A stretch of 26,962 bases of DNA. Origin: Hofstenia miamia. Taxonomy: Eukaryota; Xenacoelomorpha; Acoela; Hofsteniidae. The translations under genes were made by a program, and so were the position numbers. Below, piece after piece: positions 1-9,279 of this stretch (position 1 is its first letter; each line of letters begins with the position of its first letter). Location: contig CABFPE010000208.1 of the NCBI GenBank assembly GCA_900660155.1, forward strand, positions 404,154 through 431,115, in the 5' to 3' direction. The notes beneath the pieces were generated by a model. That model was not told the origin of the DNA and made no database searches. It worked only from the letters and a program-made list of their open reading frames with translations.

Positions 1-832
1 GTTACTTTGTCCCCTCAATGTAATATTATGTGTTCTTCTGTTGTTCATTTGAATTTGCAAGGGAAAGATCATGTGATTTAGAATTTGTAAACAATTAGCA
101 GGTAATAATTTATGCTCTGTATAAATAGGGAACTATTGTAGCAATTGTTTTTTTGCTTGGGCACTGCCCTCAGAAAGACTATTTCAGAATCAAGTCTTGT
201 TTTAACTGAATGTGATCTTTTCACTGAAGTTTACTTTTTGCATGATTATTCTAATTGTTGTTAGTATAATGCTTGCTTAAGTCATGGTGACTATTTGGGA
301 GTCCTGCTAACCTGGCACCAGTGTGATGCACAATGCTGGATGGTTAGTAGCCTGAATTTTGGTTCATATTAGGTTGCGAATAGGTGTAGGGAAATAATAA
401 ACCTCTCATTCTCGTCATACATGCACTTATAATAATTGACACAGAGATTAAATCATGCTGTTGGCAAATGTGAATGCGCAGTAGTTATGTGCTATTTAAT
501 AGTTAGCTGAGAAATAAGAACTATTTTGAGACCCTTGTTTTGTATTGAGGTAGAGAATAAAATGTTGAGACAAGTCAAGCACCACACCTTCTTATCACTA
601 GCTGCCTTCCCTTCAGGTAGCACTTTGACTGGACGCCATATGAATTGGTCATCCTGGTTACAAAGTTACAGTGGATGAATTACTGATGCCTTTTGTTCTT
701 ATGATCTCTTGTTATTTAAATGTTCTGTTGGAATTGTGACTGCTCTATGTAGGTCTAAAGGGTAACCTTATTGCAGAGTAAACTAAGTTTCTTTTGTTAA
801 AGCCAGTATAGTCCCCAGCCACCAATTCTACA
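1..832 (+). repeat. LTR of family Y, copy A (left end cut by the window)
   Basis: This is one of five copies of the same long terminal repeat. It aligns in order with the copy at 3,835-4,708: a CCCCT motif near the start, a TATA box (TATAAATA, 120-127), a GGGAGT motif near 300, a poly(A) signal region (AATAATAAA, about 393-401), an ATCATGCTGTTGGC block near 452, TTAATAGTTAGCTGAGA near 497, and the shared end CCACCAATTCTACA at 832. The ending CA and the TATA/poly(A) order show that transcription reads on the plus strand. Only four CpGs are visible, at roughly 375, 413, 476 and 634, so this is an old copy. No primer-binding site follows its right end, so it does not look like the 5' LTR of an element running rightward. 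The neighbouring pol remnant lies on the opposite strand. Confidence 0.8.
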
Positions 833-2250
833 ATATCTATAGCTGACTGTATTATTGGTGAAAGTAGTAGTGTTGAGTTGTTTAACAGTTCTTCTTCTAC
901 AAGTGTTGATTTGCATTTAAGTTCAATGATGCATATCAGCTCAAATTCACCTTCTATTTGTTGCAGGTGTGTTTCAGAGGTTGTGCCCACATAATTTTTT
1001 TGGTATGAGTATGTAGGAGATCCATGTTATTTTCTGTGGTTCTGAATCTCTTTTGCAAAATTATGGCTGAAGTTTTTTCCATTGTGTTTTCTTGGTTAAT
1101 AATATTTATTATTTACTTTTCATTTCTGTCAAACATTAGTTTCTTTAGTTTGAATGGGCATGTAGTGATAGAAGATTGTAGGAGTAACCACTTTTAAATT
1201 TTCTTGTGATTGGTGAAATTGCAATTTCAAATTCCAATTTTTTATGTGAGGTTTGATCTCAATTGTTTAGTAAGTGGAGTTTTCAGCTGCAGTTGTTGTG
1301 TCAGGAAAATTTAGATGGGCCATATTGTGAATTCCATTGTGATTTCTGCTAACTGTTTCTCCTGAATTAGATCAATGTGAAAATCTTCCTTAATTTTGTA
1401 TTCTACTGCAGTTTGTATTTTCATGAGTAGTTTTTCCACTGAGGTTTTATATTTTCTGTAAGGTTATTGTTAATAGTAGGCCAAGTATCTTCATTGTAGG
1501 AGGTGATTTTTAGTTCAGTTCAACAATTGTGTATAGCATCAATTGTTTTTGCTTTTGTTTGAAGGCAAAGCAGCATCATAAGTCAGTGATTGTGGAGTAT
1601 TCACCTGTTGGATCTAATATTAATAGAGTTTGTGCTTGGAATATTACATTTATTGCAATAATTTGCTCTGTGATAAGGTGACATAGTGGGAAGCTTCTAT
1701 GTGGGTAAGAAATTGATTAGTATTAGATTGATGATGCTGTGTTCTTTTCCAGCTTTTTGTTAGTGATAGTGTGACTTGTCCAATGGAGATATTCCAGGTA
1801 GCTTTCCATGTCTAGTTTGCTTTGGTGGAGCTGTTGGTTGGCATCCTCTATGTAGATGAAGTTGGTTGTGATGTTTATGGTATTTACTCTTACTAATACA
1901 AAGTTTATTCTTTACATCAGCTTTGTATGGTTTTTGTCATCTTTTTTTGAAGTATTGATGTATGTCAGCATTAGGTTGTTCCAGTCTATGTTTATGCATT
2001 TGATTTGCTTCCATGCTTTTGTTTTTAGCAAAATTGAGTAGGTTTTTGAGTTGACATTTAGGATGAAAGGCAATGTGCACTTGCACTGTGCTTCTGAGAT
2101 ATTCTCTGCTTAATTTTTCTTGCATGTCTTTATTGTAGAAGATTATTGTATTAACTTTTGTGCATTTTCTGCATGTTATTAGGACTGTAATGCAATCAAC
2201 TCTGTTTTTGCCTATTGATAAATTGTCAGATATCTACTTGTTGTGCTGCC
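833..2250 (-). pseudogene. Decayed tail of a retroelement polyprotein, not identified
   Basis: The minus strand is A/C-rich and carries short open stretches (for example 1,937-2,125 and 745-990) that follow the RT, RNase H and integrase-finger-like remnants in the same direction. I do not recognise a domain with confidence. By position it should hold the integrase core and whatever follows it, such as a chromodomain, an env-like ORF or a 3' untranslated region. I did not find a convincing D,D-35-E pattern. Multiple stops occur in all three minus frames. Only one CpG is visible between 833 and 3,780, consistent with long decay. It could instead be non-coding 3' sequence. Confidence 0.3.
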
Positions 2251-2450
2251 ATGAATAGGTTATGTGCTGCAACATTTCTGCCTTTTCTGGTTGCAATGAA
2301 GTAAGGATATAATAATTTGCCACAGACTTTGTACATTTTGTTTTTGTGTTGTGTCAGTTTTTCCAACTGGTGACTGCTGCAAGAGGATGATGTTGATAGT
2401 GGGTAGTTATGGGAGAGAGGTATCTTCAATGTTGTTTCTATTTCTTTGGT
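2250..2450 (-). pseudogene. Possible HHCC integrase zinc-finger remnant
   Basis: A 67-codon open stretch on the minus strand begins with an HNYPLST-like segment, followed by QLEKLTQHKNKMYKV. This layout is reminiscent of the H-x-H part and the KT..K....YW part of retroviral-type integrase N-terminal domains. The expected C-x2-C pair is not clearly preserved. It sits just downstream of the RNase H remnant on the same strand, which is where Ty3/gypsy elements carry integrase. The call therefore rests mainly on gene order and weak motif resemblance. Confidence 0.35.
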
Positions 2451-2859
2451 GGATTTGGGAGTCCTCTGTTTTCATAGCTAGCATCAAATCTTCACTTAAG
2501 ATTGTTGTGTAGTGTCAAGGATACCCTGCATACCTGAGGTGGATCTGCTGGTCCACATTGCATCTGGGGAGCCAGCTGCTCAGAGTGAGCATTATTATGT
2601 TAGTTTTTTTGGAGTTTGACGTCATTTCATTATGTAAAGGCAAATATGCAATACTAATTTTCCATTCCTTATAATTAATATTATATTTAGTTATTCAACT
2701 TGGTTGTGTGTGCATTTGAACTTGTGAGGAGGAATTTGGCTCATAAATTTCATTAAAAGGTTGCTATTCAAACAGGTTCATTTCCAGTATCAGGTACTGG
2801 TTGAAGTTAAAGTTTCTTTTTTCACCATTTTCTTTTCATTTTTCACTCTGATATTGCAG

Positions 2860-3215
2860 TAGCACTGTCCATAGGTCTGTGTTGTTGTGCCATTTACCTT
2901 TACAATATTCTATTGTAAAGTTGAAGTAACTTAGATATTCAATTCAGTGGGTTATTATGGATTAAGAAATGATAAAATTTTTTTCCAAGATTCTATGAGC
3001 ACTAAAATTTCCAGTTTGTTATGCTGTATTGTTCTTTTGTTGGTTTGAGTTTTCATGAGAACCACTGTCTTAGGACATTTTTCTGGATTTGGTTTAGTGA
3101 GGATCCCATTGAAATTGTGTTAGCATCCCAATCTAGGATGAACTTGTCTTTAGGTTTTGGGGAGTTTAATGACTTGATTTTTTTCATGTCTGTTTTAAGA
3201 TTCTCCACATTATTC
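2860..3215 (-). pseudogene. Ty3/gypsy-type RNase H remnant
   Basis: RNase H degrades the RNA strand of the RNA-DNA hybrid during reverse transcription. On the minus strand around 3,140-3,060 I read FILDWDANTISMGSSLNQIQ, which follows the family pattern FxLxTDAS..G.GAVLxQxQ with the first catalytic Asp retained and the usual DAS degraded to DAN. Further on come KLKPTKEQYSITNWKF (family: SR.L...E.NY..TE.E) and, near 2,950-2,880, IEYLSYFNFTIEYCKGK followed by HNN (family: W...L..Y.F.I.YR.GK.N..AD). Several in-frame stops and at least one frame change break it. It lies directly downstream of the RT remnant on the same strand, in canonical RT-RNase H order. Confidence 0.75.
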
Positions 3216-3780
3216 TTGTTCCTTCCAGGACCATATGAATTCTTTATTCTTCTTTAACATTTTTACAGTTTTGGTGGATAGATTTGGTAAGAACATTTGC
3301 TAGTAATTTATGAAATAAAGGATGAATTGGAGTTCTTTAAATATTCCTCAGTACATTGATTTCTTCTTGCAGTTGCTTAGCACTATCTTTAATTTGAATT
3401 TTTATGTGTTGTATGGTTCTTCTTAGAAAGATCACTTGATGTTTTGTGATGGAATTTCTTTGTATTTATTCATAATTCTGTGTTGTAGAGAAAGTGGAGT
3501 ACTTCATTTAGTATTTCTGCATATTCTGTTGCAGTTGCTGTACTGATCAGCATGTCCTCAATATGTGTGGTAACTCTCAGCATTATTATGTCTGAGGATT
3601 TTTGTAATGTATCATTTGAAGGTGTGGATGCATTGCATAATCCAAATTCTATGCAGAGCCAGTTTTAGAGGCTGCATGGTGTTATAAATGCTGCTTTTTT
3701 CAAAATGTTCTTCATGGGCACCTGACATTATGCCTTGCATAAGTTGATTGTTGTATAGAGTTTATGTTGGGCAGCTTTAC
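3215..3780 (-). pseudogene. Ty3/gypsy-type reverse transcriptase remnant
   Basis: The minus strand shows THIEDMLISTATATEYAEIL near 3,566-3,510. It aligns with the RT catalytic block YxDDI(L)VxS....EH...L, with the YxDD box degraded to HIED. NEVLHFLYNTEL and NTKKF follow, matching the thumb segment LxxVLxxLxxxGLxLNxxKC. Nearer 3,250 is a KEFIWSWKEQE-like stretch (family: FxWTxECQxAF), which links to RNase H. The upstream fingers and palm are poorly preserved and are cut at about 3,780-3,790, where CpG-containing sequence begins. Frameshifts and stops are frequent and no functional product is possible. It is antisense to the LTRs on either side. Confidence 0.7.
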
Positions 3781-3834
3781 ATAGTGTAGAGCCGCTCGGG
3801 GATTTTTGTGCCTTTATATCGTTTATTTTATCTT

Positions 3835-4708
3835 TGTATGATTACATCACTATGACATATCGATTAATTCGATATTAGTTTGCTATCGTTAAATTTGTGT
3901 CCCCTTGTTGGTGCTTTAATTTTGCTCAAATTTAATTTTGCGAGGGAACTTGTAATCGATCATGTTAAACTACGTTGCTATCTAAAGTTGTAAACAAAGG
4001 CAGGTAATGATGATATCTTTGTATAAAAACTGAGACAACTGTAGCAAATGTTCAATAGACTTTGTCTACTCTTAACTGCCGTCTTTACCGTTGTATCTTT
4101 TATTTATCTATTATTTTAAATGAAATCTATTGCTTAAGACCGGCGACAATTCGGGAGTGCTTTCATTAGCACGGGGCGACAAGTTGCTTCTGGGGGTCTT
4201 TTGATTACCCAGTCCGAATTGTGGTTCATTAGGTTATGTATACGGTTACGCATAAGGAAATAATAAATCTCTCGTTCGTATTTCAACACGTACATGCACT
4301 TATAAGATCTAACACTGTGATGATACCATGCCGTTGGCTAGCACGAATATCTGGTAATTACAGATTATTTAATAGTTAGCTGAGAGATAACAATGAAAAT
4401 GAGAGTTAATTTTTTGAAGTGAGATAGAAATTAAACAAGTGAGACAAATAGGGTAGCACCAGTCAATAGGTTAAGCACTTTACTTCTGGACGTTCTGCTT
4501 TGGCTGGAAGCCACAGGAATTGGTCATCTTGGTTGTTACCTAAATTAGTTCTGTTAATTGGATGAATTACCAATGTTACATCTACATGTTATAAGTTCTA
4601 TGTTAATCCCTGCTCTGGAATCATGGCTGTTCTGTAAATGCTATCTAAACCTTTTGTGGAGTCAATTAAGTTTCTAGTTAAGTTTTCCTACCAGCCACCG
4701 ATTCTACA
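3835..4708 (+). repeat. LTR of family Y, copy B (CpG-rich, best preserved)
   Basis: The copy opens TGTATGATTACATCAC and closes GATTCTACA, giving TGTA/TACA inverted termini of LTR type. It carries a TATA box (TATAAAAA, 4,022-4,029) and a poly(A) signal region (AATAATAAA, about 4,259-4,267). It aligns along its whole length with copies A, I and II. It contains about 25 CpG sites, against almost none on either side, so it is the youngest or least deaminated copy. TTATCT occurs at 3,828-3,833 and again at 4,709-4,714 just outside the ends, a possible target-site duplication offset by one base. The 45 bp to its left (from about 3,790) are also CpG-bearing and may belong to the same insertion. Confidence 0.85.
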
Positions 4709-5469
4709 TTATCTCTATTTGCAAATAGTTCATTGCTATTGTAATACTAATGTAGAAAATTAGTGTTACATTATTGAATAATAAATTCCTAAAATGTCAT
4801 AGGAAAATTTGTCATGTGACACAATAATAATTTTTGTAATTAATTAGTAAAGGAATTGATTTGTAAATTGAGTTGACAGCAAAACTCTGTGGCAGAGGTA
4901 CCCTACAAAAAAAATTGAACACATTTATTCTATCAGTGGCACTTCAGTGTTATTAGGAGTTGTTGTGAATAAAATTAAGAGATATTCTTATCTACATAGG
5001 TACAAACTAAGGTCAACATAAAATTTATTTCATTTCAGAATTGCTGATTTCCATTCAAATTCAAAATTTTAAAAGTTCTAAAATTTATTTATATTCAATC
5101 TCAACTACAAGGCACAATAGTCTTGACATTATCACATTAAAAGTGAATCATGGTTTTCATATCAGTTACATGCCTACAAACACTGCATAGATTAAATATA
5201 TTCTAGCAAAAAATAGACTAATTGAATGAAAACTTTTGATTTTTTACATTTTTATTTGCATGATTCTTGGCTTTTAAACCAAACAAATGCACCAGGAGAT
5301 GTCCATGCAGATAAATCCCCTTCTATTGATATAGTTGCCAGATTGATGGGATATTTTTCAGATAAAGCCAAATTCTTGGAAAACAAAGAATATTTTGGTC
5401 AACAGAGGACATCATTGTTGAAAGGCATTTAAATCTGCTGTCTGAACCATGAAATATAGTTATTCATAT
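4709..5469. other. AT-rich stretch without a recognisable gene
   Basis: No CpG and no recognisable domain on either strand. A 68-codon plus-strand open frame at 5,226-5,432 has no family resemblance I can name and no neighbouring exon. The sequence is probably old transposon-derived or intergenic DNA into which the minus-strand element starting at 5,470 inserted. Confidence 0.5.
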
Positions 5470-6325
5470 TGTAGAATCACAGGTGAGCTCAAACTACTAC
5501 AGCAGTACTGGGGAACTCAATGGTTAAATAGAAGGTTGCAGAGGCTACCATTGCAGTGAGTGACCCACATTCTAACAGAACAACAAAGATATCAGTAATT
5601 TGCCATTTTAACAAAGTAACAGTAAAAATCCACCAAGGACTCACTTCCAATGATTACCAACTGCATGGCATCATGTGAAAGCAGTATACACAAAGAGAAT
5701 TCCAAGCTTGCCAAAGGTGCTAACTTACATATCTCCAGTTGTTAATTTCTAGCTCAATAAAACAGTTCTCATGTGTTGTTATTTCCCAGCACATGTAATA
5801 CTATAATAATATCATGTAATTGCCATGTATTCATATTCACCAATGGTTTATTATCATCACAGTGTAAAGTTATAGTGTGCATGTTCAAATTGCAATTATT
5901 AAAAGTTCTTATTCCCTACATGTAATTGTACACCTAACTTAATTCTGTCCATGATTTGGGCTGCCTGCTGGAATAAGGGAAGTTGTCACCCTAGACTTAG
6001 AGGAGTAACTCCCAAATTGTTGGCAGAGACTTAAGCATTTATTATAACAAGATGCAACATAATGCCTAAAAAGGGGTTAGTGATATTAAATTGAAAAAAG
6101 CAAATGCAGTTGAGTGAGACAAAGTTTATTTTACATCCTTACTACAAGCCTCTCAAGTATTTATACAAAAGATCAAATTATTACCTGCAATTGTTAACAC
6201 TTTTTCAAATTATGAGTTCCCTCACAAAATTAAAGAGCAATAACATTTTCCATGATTTCAAGGGGACAAATAAATCTAAGATCAAAATACTACACTAGAA
6301 ATTATAGTGATAATATCAATTATTG
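5470..6325 (-). repeat. 3' LTR of family Y, copy I
   Basis: Near-identical over most of its length to 7,718-8,575, in the same orientation. On the minus strand a TATA box (complement of 6,159-6,166) precedes a GGGAGT-like motif and the shared terminal TGATTCTACA (complement of 5,470-5,479). The upstream boundary is uncertain by about 7 bp because both copies also share ATTATTG beyond the ATATCA edge (6,318). The block has no CpG. Confidence 0.85.
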
Positions 6326-6418
6326 ATAATGATCTTTGAAATGACCAACAAGTAATTGATAATGAGTTTTAATTTCCTTGTCCAGCATCATGTATTGGTT
6401 ATAGGCAAGGCACTGCAA

Positions 6419-7475
6419 TTACATGGGAAACTGAGCAATGGTGGCATCTTGAGTGTTTTGATACTGCCTCATTGTGAGTTCAAAAAGAAACAGCCACTCT
6501 TCAAAGGACTGAGAAATTTTGTATATTTTACCTGTGAACTTTGGTAACACTGAGTGTTGATTGAAGTGATTAACATTTTCACTTCCACTTGCTTCAAGTT
6601 GAAGAATCAATTGGATGAACTGTGGCCAGCATGTTGTCACAGACCCTCTAGGCTCACTAGGAGACTTTGGGGTTGTCAGTACAGAAGCAGTAGGCACAGC
6701 TGAAGTGTTGATGGGCACTGGAGGTGAAAAGGTCACACTCAGAGCACAAGAGTGGGAGTAGCTATGGTAGTTAGTGTTGACACTTGAGTTAAGGCAGATT
6801 GTGTAAACATGGGGCTGCAGCTGGTAAAAGAAGTAGCTGGCATTACAAATTTAGGCATCAAAGAATCAGTAGTAGATACAATGGAGGCACCTGGGAGGTA
6901 CACCAAAAAGCAATTTGAATAACAGTATTAGTAAAACAAGTACTAAATAATCAAGGGCTTCATTAAGAACATCACAAGTAACATTCATTAAATTTCCAAA
7001 TGGGGAAGAAGGCTGGTGAGGAGCTGTGCTCTACTGGTAGGTTGGTTGCAGGGGCACAGAGTGTGGAGGAATGAGATTTTGAATCTGCCATTCCAGAGAT
7101 GTGATAGGGTCAATTAACTGTTTCTCCATCTGCAACACTTCAGAAGTTTGTAGCTGTAGCTCAGATTGTAAAGAATACATTGTTCACAATTGGCTCACAT
7201 CAAGGTTTACTGCAAAATAGCTTCTTTGAGCTGTTCAATCTCCACTGCTTGTGGGTCTAAGTGTGGCAAGATAGCATCACTTAAAAGAAAAGGATAGGGA
7301 GGAACATTGGCTGGGTTGAATGTTTGTTGAGTGACAACTGGGGTGATTGAGTAAATTGAGAGGGTGGAGATACAGTAACTAATATTCAATCAGTGCAAGG
7401 GGTAGTGTCCTGGCCACCAACACTTGCACTGAGGATGCTCCATGAGGGAGTGCCATTACAAGAAGAACCATCCAT
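6419..7475 (-). pseudogene. gag: Gag pseudogene of the LTR-gag-LTR element
   Basis: Gag forms the retrotransposon's virus-like particle. The likely start is the ATG whose complement is 7,473-7,475, opening MDGSSCNGTPSW and reaching a stop after about 28 codons. A later open stretch, complement of 6,736-6,419, contains VLPKFTGKIYK, then SFEEWLFLFELTMRQYQ, then DATIAQFPM. This resembles the N-terminal capsid pattern F.G....FEEWL..FE found in Ty3/gypsy Gag. Between them, open segments such as 7,389-7,207 are proline/threonine/serine-rich linker-like sequence. Frames change several times. The expected C-terminal capsid and CCHC nucleocapsid knuckle are absent because the element passes into the 3' LTR about 95 bp later. 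Confidence 0.6.
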
Positions 7476-7699
7476 ATTCATTAGAGACAATAAAGGAAAA
7501 AATCAAGAAAAAATTCAGTAACAATCCAAAAAAAATTTGAAAATTTACTCCAGAGAATTTAGTAGACAAAACTAAAATGGTAGACAGCACAGTATAGGGG
7601 TTCAGTCCTAAATCCAAATGCTAGAAGAAAGAAACAACAACAACAAGGTAACAACAGAAATGAGCTTAGAACATCATCAGACCTCAGTGACAGCTCTAG

Positions 7700-7717
7700 A
7701 TCACATCAAGGTCACCA
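7700..7717 (-). promoter_or_regulatory. Primer-binding site of the minus-strand element
   Basis: Immediately inside the 5' LTR, on the minus strand, is TGGTGACCTTGATGTGAT. A TGG start directly after an LTR terminal CA is expected for a site pairing with the CCA 3' end of a tRNA primer. Many Ty3/gypsy-type elements have a TGGTGACC opening. The spacing of zero from the LTR end and the match to the opposite-strand gag direction support the call. I cannot assign the tRNA species, because the inner bases have probably lost CpGs. Confidence 0.65.
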
Positions 7718-8575
7718 TGTAGAATCATGGGGTGTTCAGACTACTACAGCAGTACTGGGAAACTCAATGGTTAAATTGAAGGTTGCAAAAGATACAATTG
7801 CAGTGAGTGACCCACATTCTAACAGAACAACAAAGATATCAGTAATTTGTCATTTTAACAAAGTAACAGTAAAAATCCACCAAGGACTCACTTCCAACAA
7901 TGACCAACTTGCATGGTATACCACCAAAGCAGTATCCATGAAGAGAATTCCAAGCTTGGCAAAGTTGCTAACTTACATGTCTCCAGTTGTTAATTTCTAG
8001 CTCAATAAAACAGTTCTCATGTGTTGATATTTCTCAGCACATGTAATACTATAATAATAGCATGTAATTGCCATGCATTCATATTCACCAACAGTTTAAT
8101 ATCATCACAGTGTAAAGTTATAGTGTGCATGTTCAAATTGCAATGATCAATTAAAAGTTCTTATTTCCTACATGTAATTGTACACCTAACTTAATTCCAT
8201 CCATGATTTGGGCTGCCTGCTTGAATAAGGCATGTTGTTGCCCTATACTCAGAGGAGTAACTCCCAAATTGTTGGCAGAGACTTAAGCATTATTATAACA
8301 AAATACAACATAATGCCTAAAAGGGGTTAGTAATATTAAATAGAAAAAAGCAAATGCAATTGAGTGAGACCAAGTTTATTTTGCATCTTTGCTACAAGTA
8401 TCTCAAGTATTTATACAAAAGATCAAATTATTACATGCAATTGTGTACACTTTTTCCAATCATGAGTTCCCTCACAAAATTAAAGAGCAATAACATTTTC
8501 CATGATTTCAAGGGGACAATCAAATCTAAGATCAAAATACTACACTAGAGATCATAGTGATAATATCAATTATTG
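7718..8575 (-). repeat. 5' LTR of family Y, copy II
   Basis: Partner of the LTR at 5,470-6,325. On the minus strand it shows the TATA box (complement of 8,409-8,416) with downstream TTGTAGCAAAGATG-like sequence, then TGCTTAAGTCT and GGGAGT, and ends TGATTCTACA at 7,718, abutting the primer-binding site. The start lies within CAATAATTGATATTATC, uncertain by about 8 bp. No CpG is present. An integrase remnant on the opposite strand begins about 75 bp beyond its outer edge. Confidence 0.85.
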
Positions 8576-8649
8576 TAAAGTGACATCACTAACTAAAATC
8601 AGAGAAAGATTTAGCTCAAAATTACAAAAGTAAATTGAAATAATAAAAG

Positions 8650-9277
8650 GAGGGCCCTGAGTGACTCTACAAAATAGTTCACATGGATTTGGAGATGCTG
8701 TCAAAGGACAATGATGAGTACCAGCATGCACTAGTGCTGGTTAACAACTTTATGAGATATTGCAGAATAATATTGATGGAGTCAACAATGGCAAGTGCAG
8801 TGGTGGAAAAGATCATGAAAGAATGGATAATGAAAATGGGACTAATGGAAAAAATCATTACTGATCAAGGATTCCAATTCAAAAGTAAGTTGTTTGTGGA
8901 GCTAACAATAATAATGGAGTTTGAACACAGCAAAACAACAGCATACCACCCATAAGCCAACAGACCTGCAGAAAGATTGAACCAAACACTCATTAAGCTA
9001 ATAAGAGTGGTAAAATCCAGAATGAAGAGTGAGAGGCACACAATGATGACATGTAACTAAAATGATCAAATATTTCTATAATACAGCAGTGCACTCAACA
9101 ACTAGGATCACCCCATTCAAAGCAATGTTTGGTAGGGAAGCTTCAACCCAATTTTCAATGCAATACACTAACTATCATAAAGTCATAAACAATAAATGCA
9201 TCAACATATTGAAGAATCAAATGACAGAAGTCCACAAAATGATGTGCAGGAGCACTAAAACATCAGCAGTGAGATAG
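8650..9277 (+). pseudogene. Ty3/gypsy-type integrase remnant
   Basis: Integrase joins element cDNA to host DNA. The plus strand reads HMDLEML, with the first catalytic Asp in the family's V.hDl.GP position. It continues through ALVLVNNFMRY (family: YILVvvD.FTRW) to MGLMEKIITDQGFQFKSKLF, where the second Asp lies in the highly conserved sDqG..F.S block. KTTAYHP, a stop, then ANRPAERLNQTL follow and supply the catalytic Glu. The D,D-35-E spacing is therefore largely intact. After a short frame break at about 9,055, KYFYNTAVHSTTRITPFKAM and FGREA match the conserved C-terminal YN...H..T...P....FGR segment. The N-terminal zinc finger is missing: homology starts about 75 bp from the LTR at 8,575. 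One internal stop and one frame break make it a pseudogene. Confidence 0.85.
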
Positions 9278-9279
9278 GA

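Larger units (their letters stand above)
5470..8575 (-). mobile_element. Deleted LTR retrotransposon: LTR-gag-LTR, pol missing
   Basis: Two LTRs of family Y in the same minus orientation (7,718-8,575 upstream, 5,470-6,325 downstream) flank about 1.4 kb. Read on the minus strand the order is 5' LTR, a TGGTGACC primer-binding site immediately after the LTR's terminal CA, a gag start near 7,475, a gag capsid-like segment ending near 6,419, about 95 bp, then the 3' LTR. No protease, RT, RNase H or integrase lies between the LTRs. Canonical order and shared strand make this a single element rather than chance juxtaposition. I could not find a convincing target-site duplication. The two LTRs are highly similar by eye but differ by many substitutions and small indels, so the insertion is old. 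Confidence 0.75.

Noticed and set aside
833..2250. Env glycoprotein downstream of pol
   Set aside because: No signal peptide, cleavage site or membrane anchor could be read with confidence; left as unidentified.
3021..3257. Plus-strand 78-codon open frame
   Set aside because: It is the antisense shadow of the RT and RNase H remnant, whose minus-strand motifs are clear.
6104..6298. Plus-strand 64-codon frame, repeated at 8,354-8,548
   Set aside because: The two frames are similar only because they lie in the two LTR copies, antisense to the LTR TATA direction. No domain.
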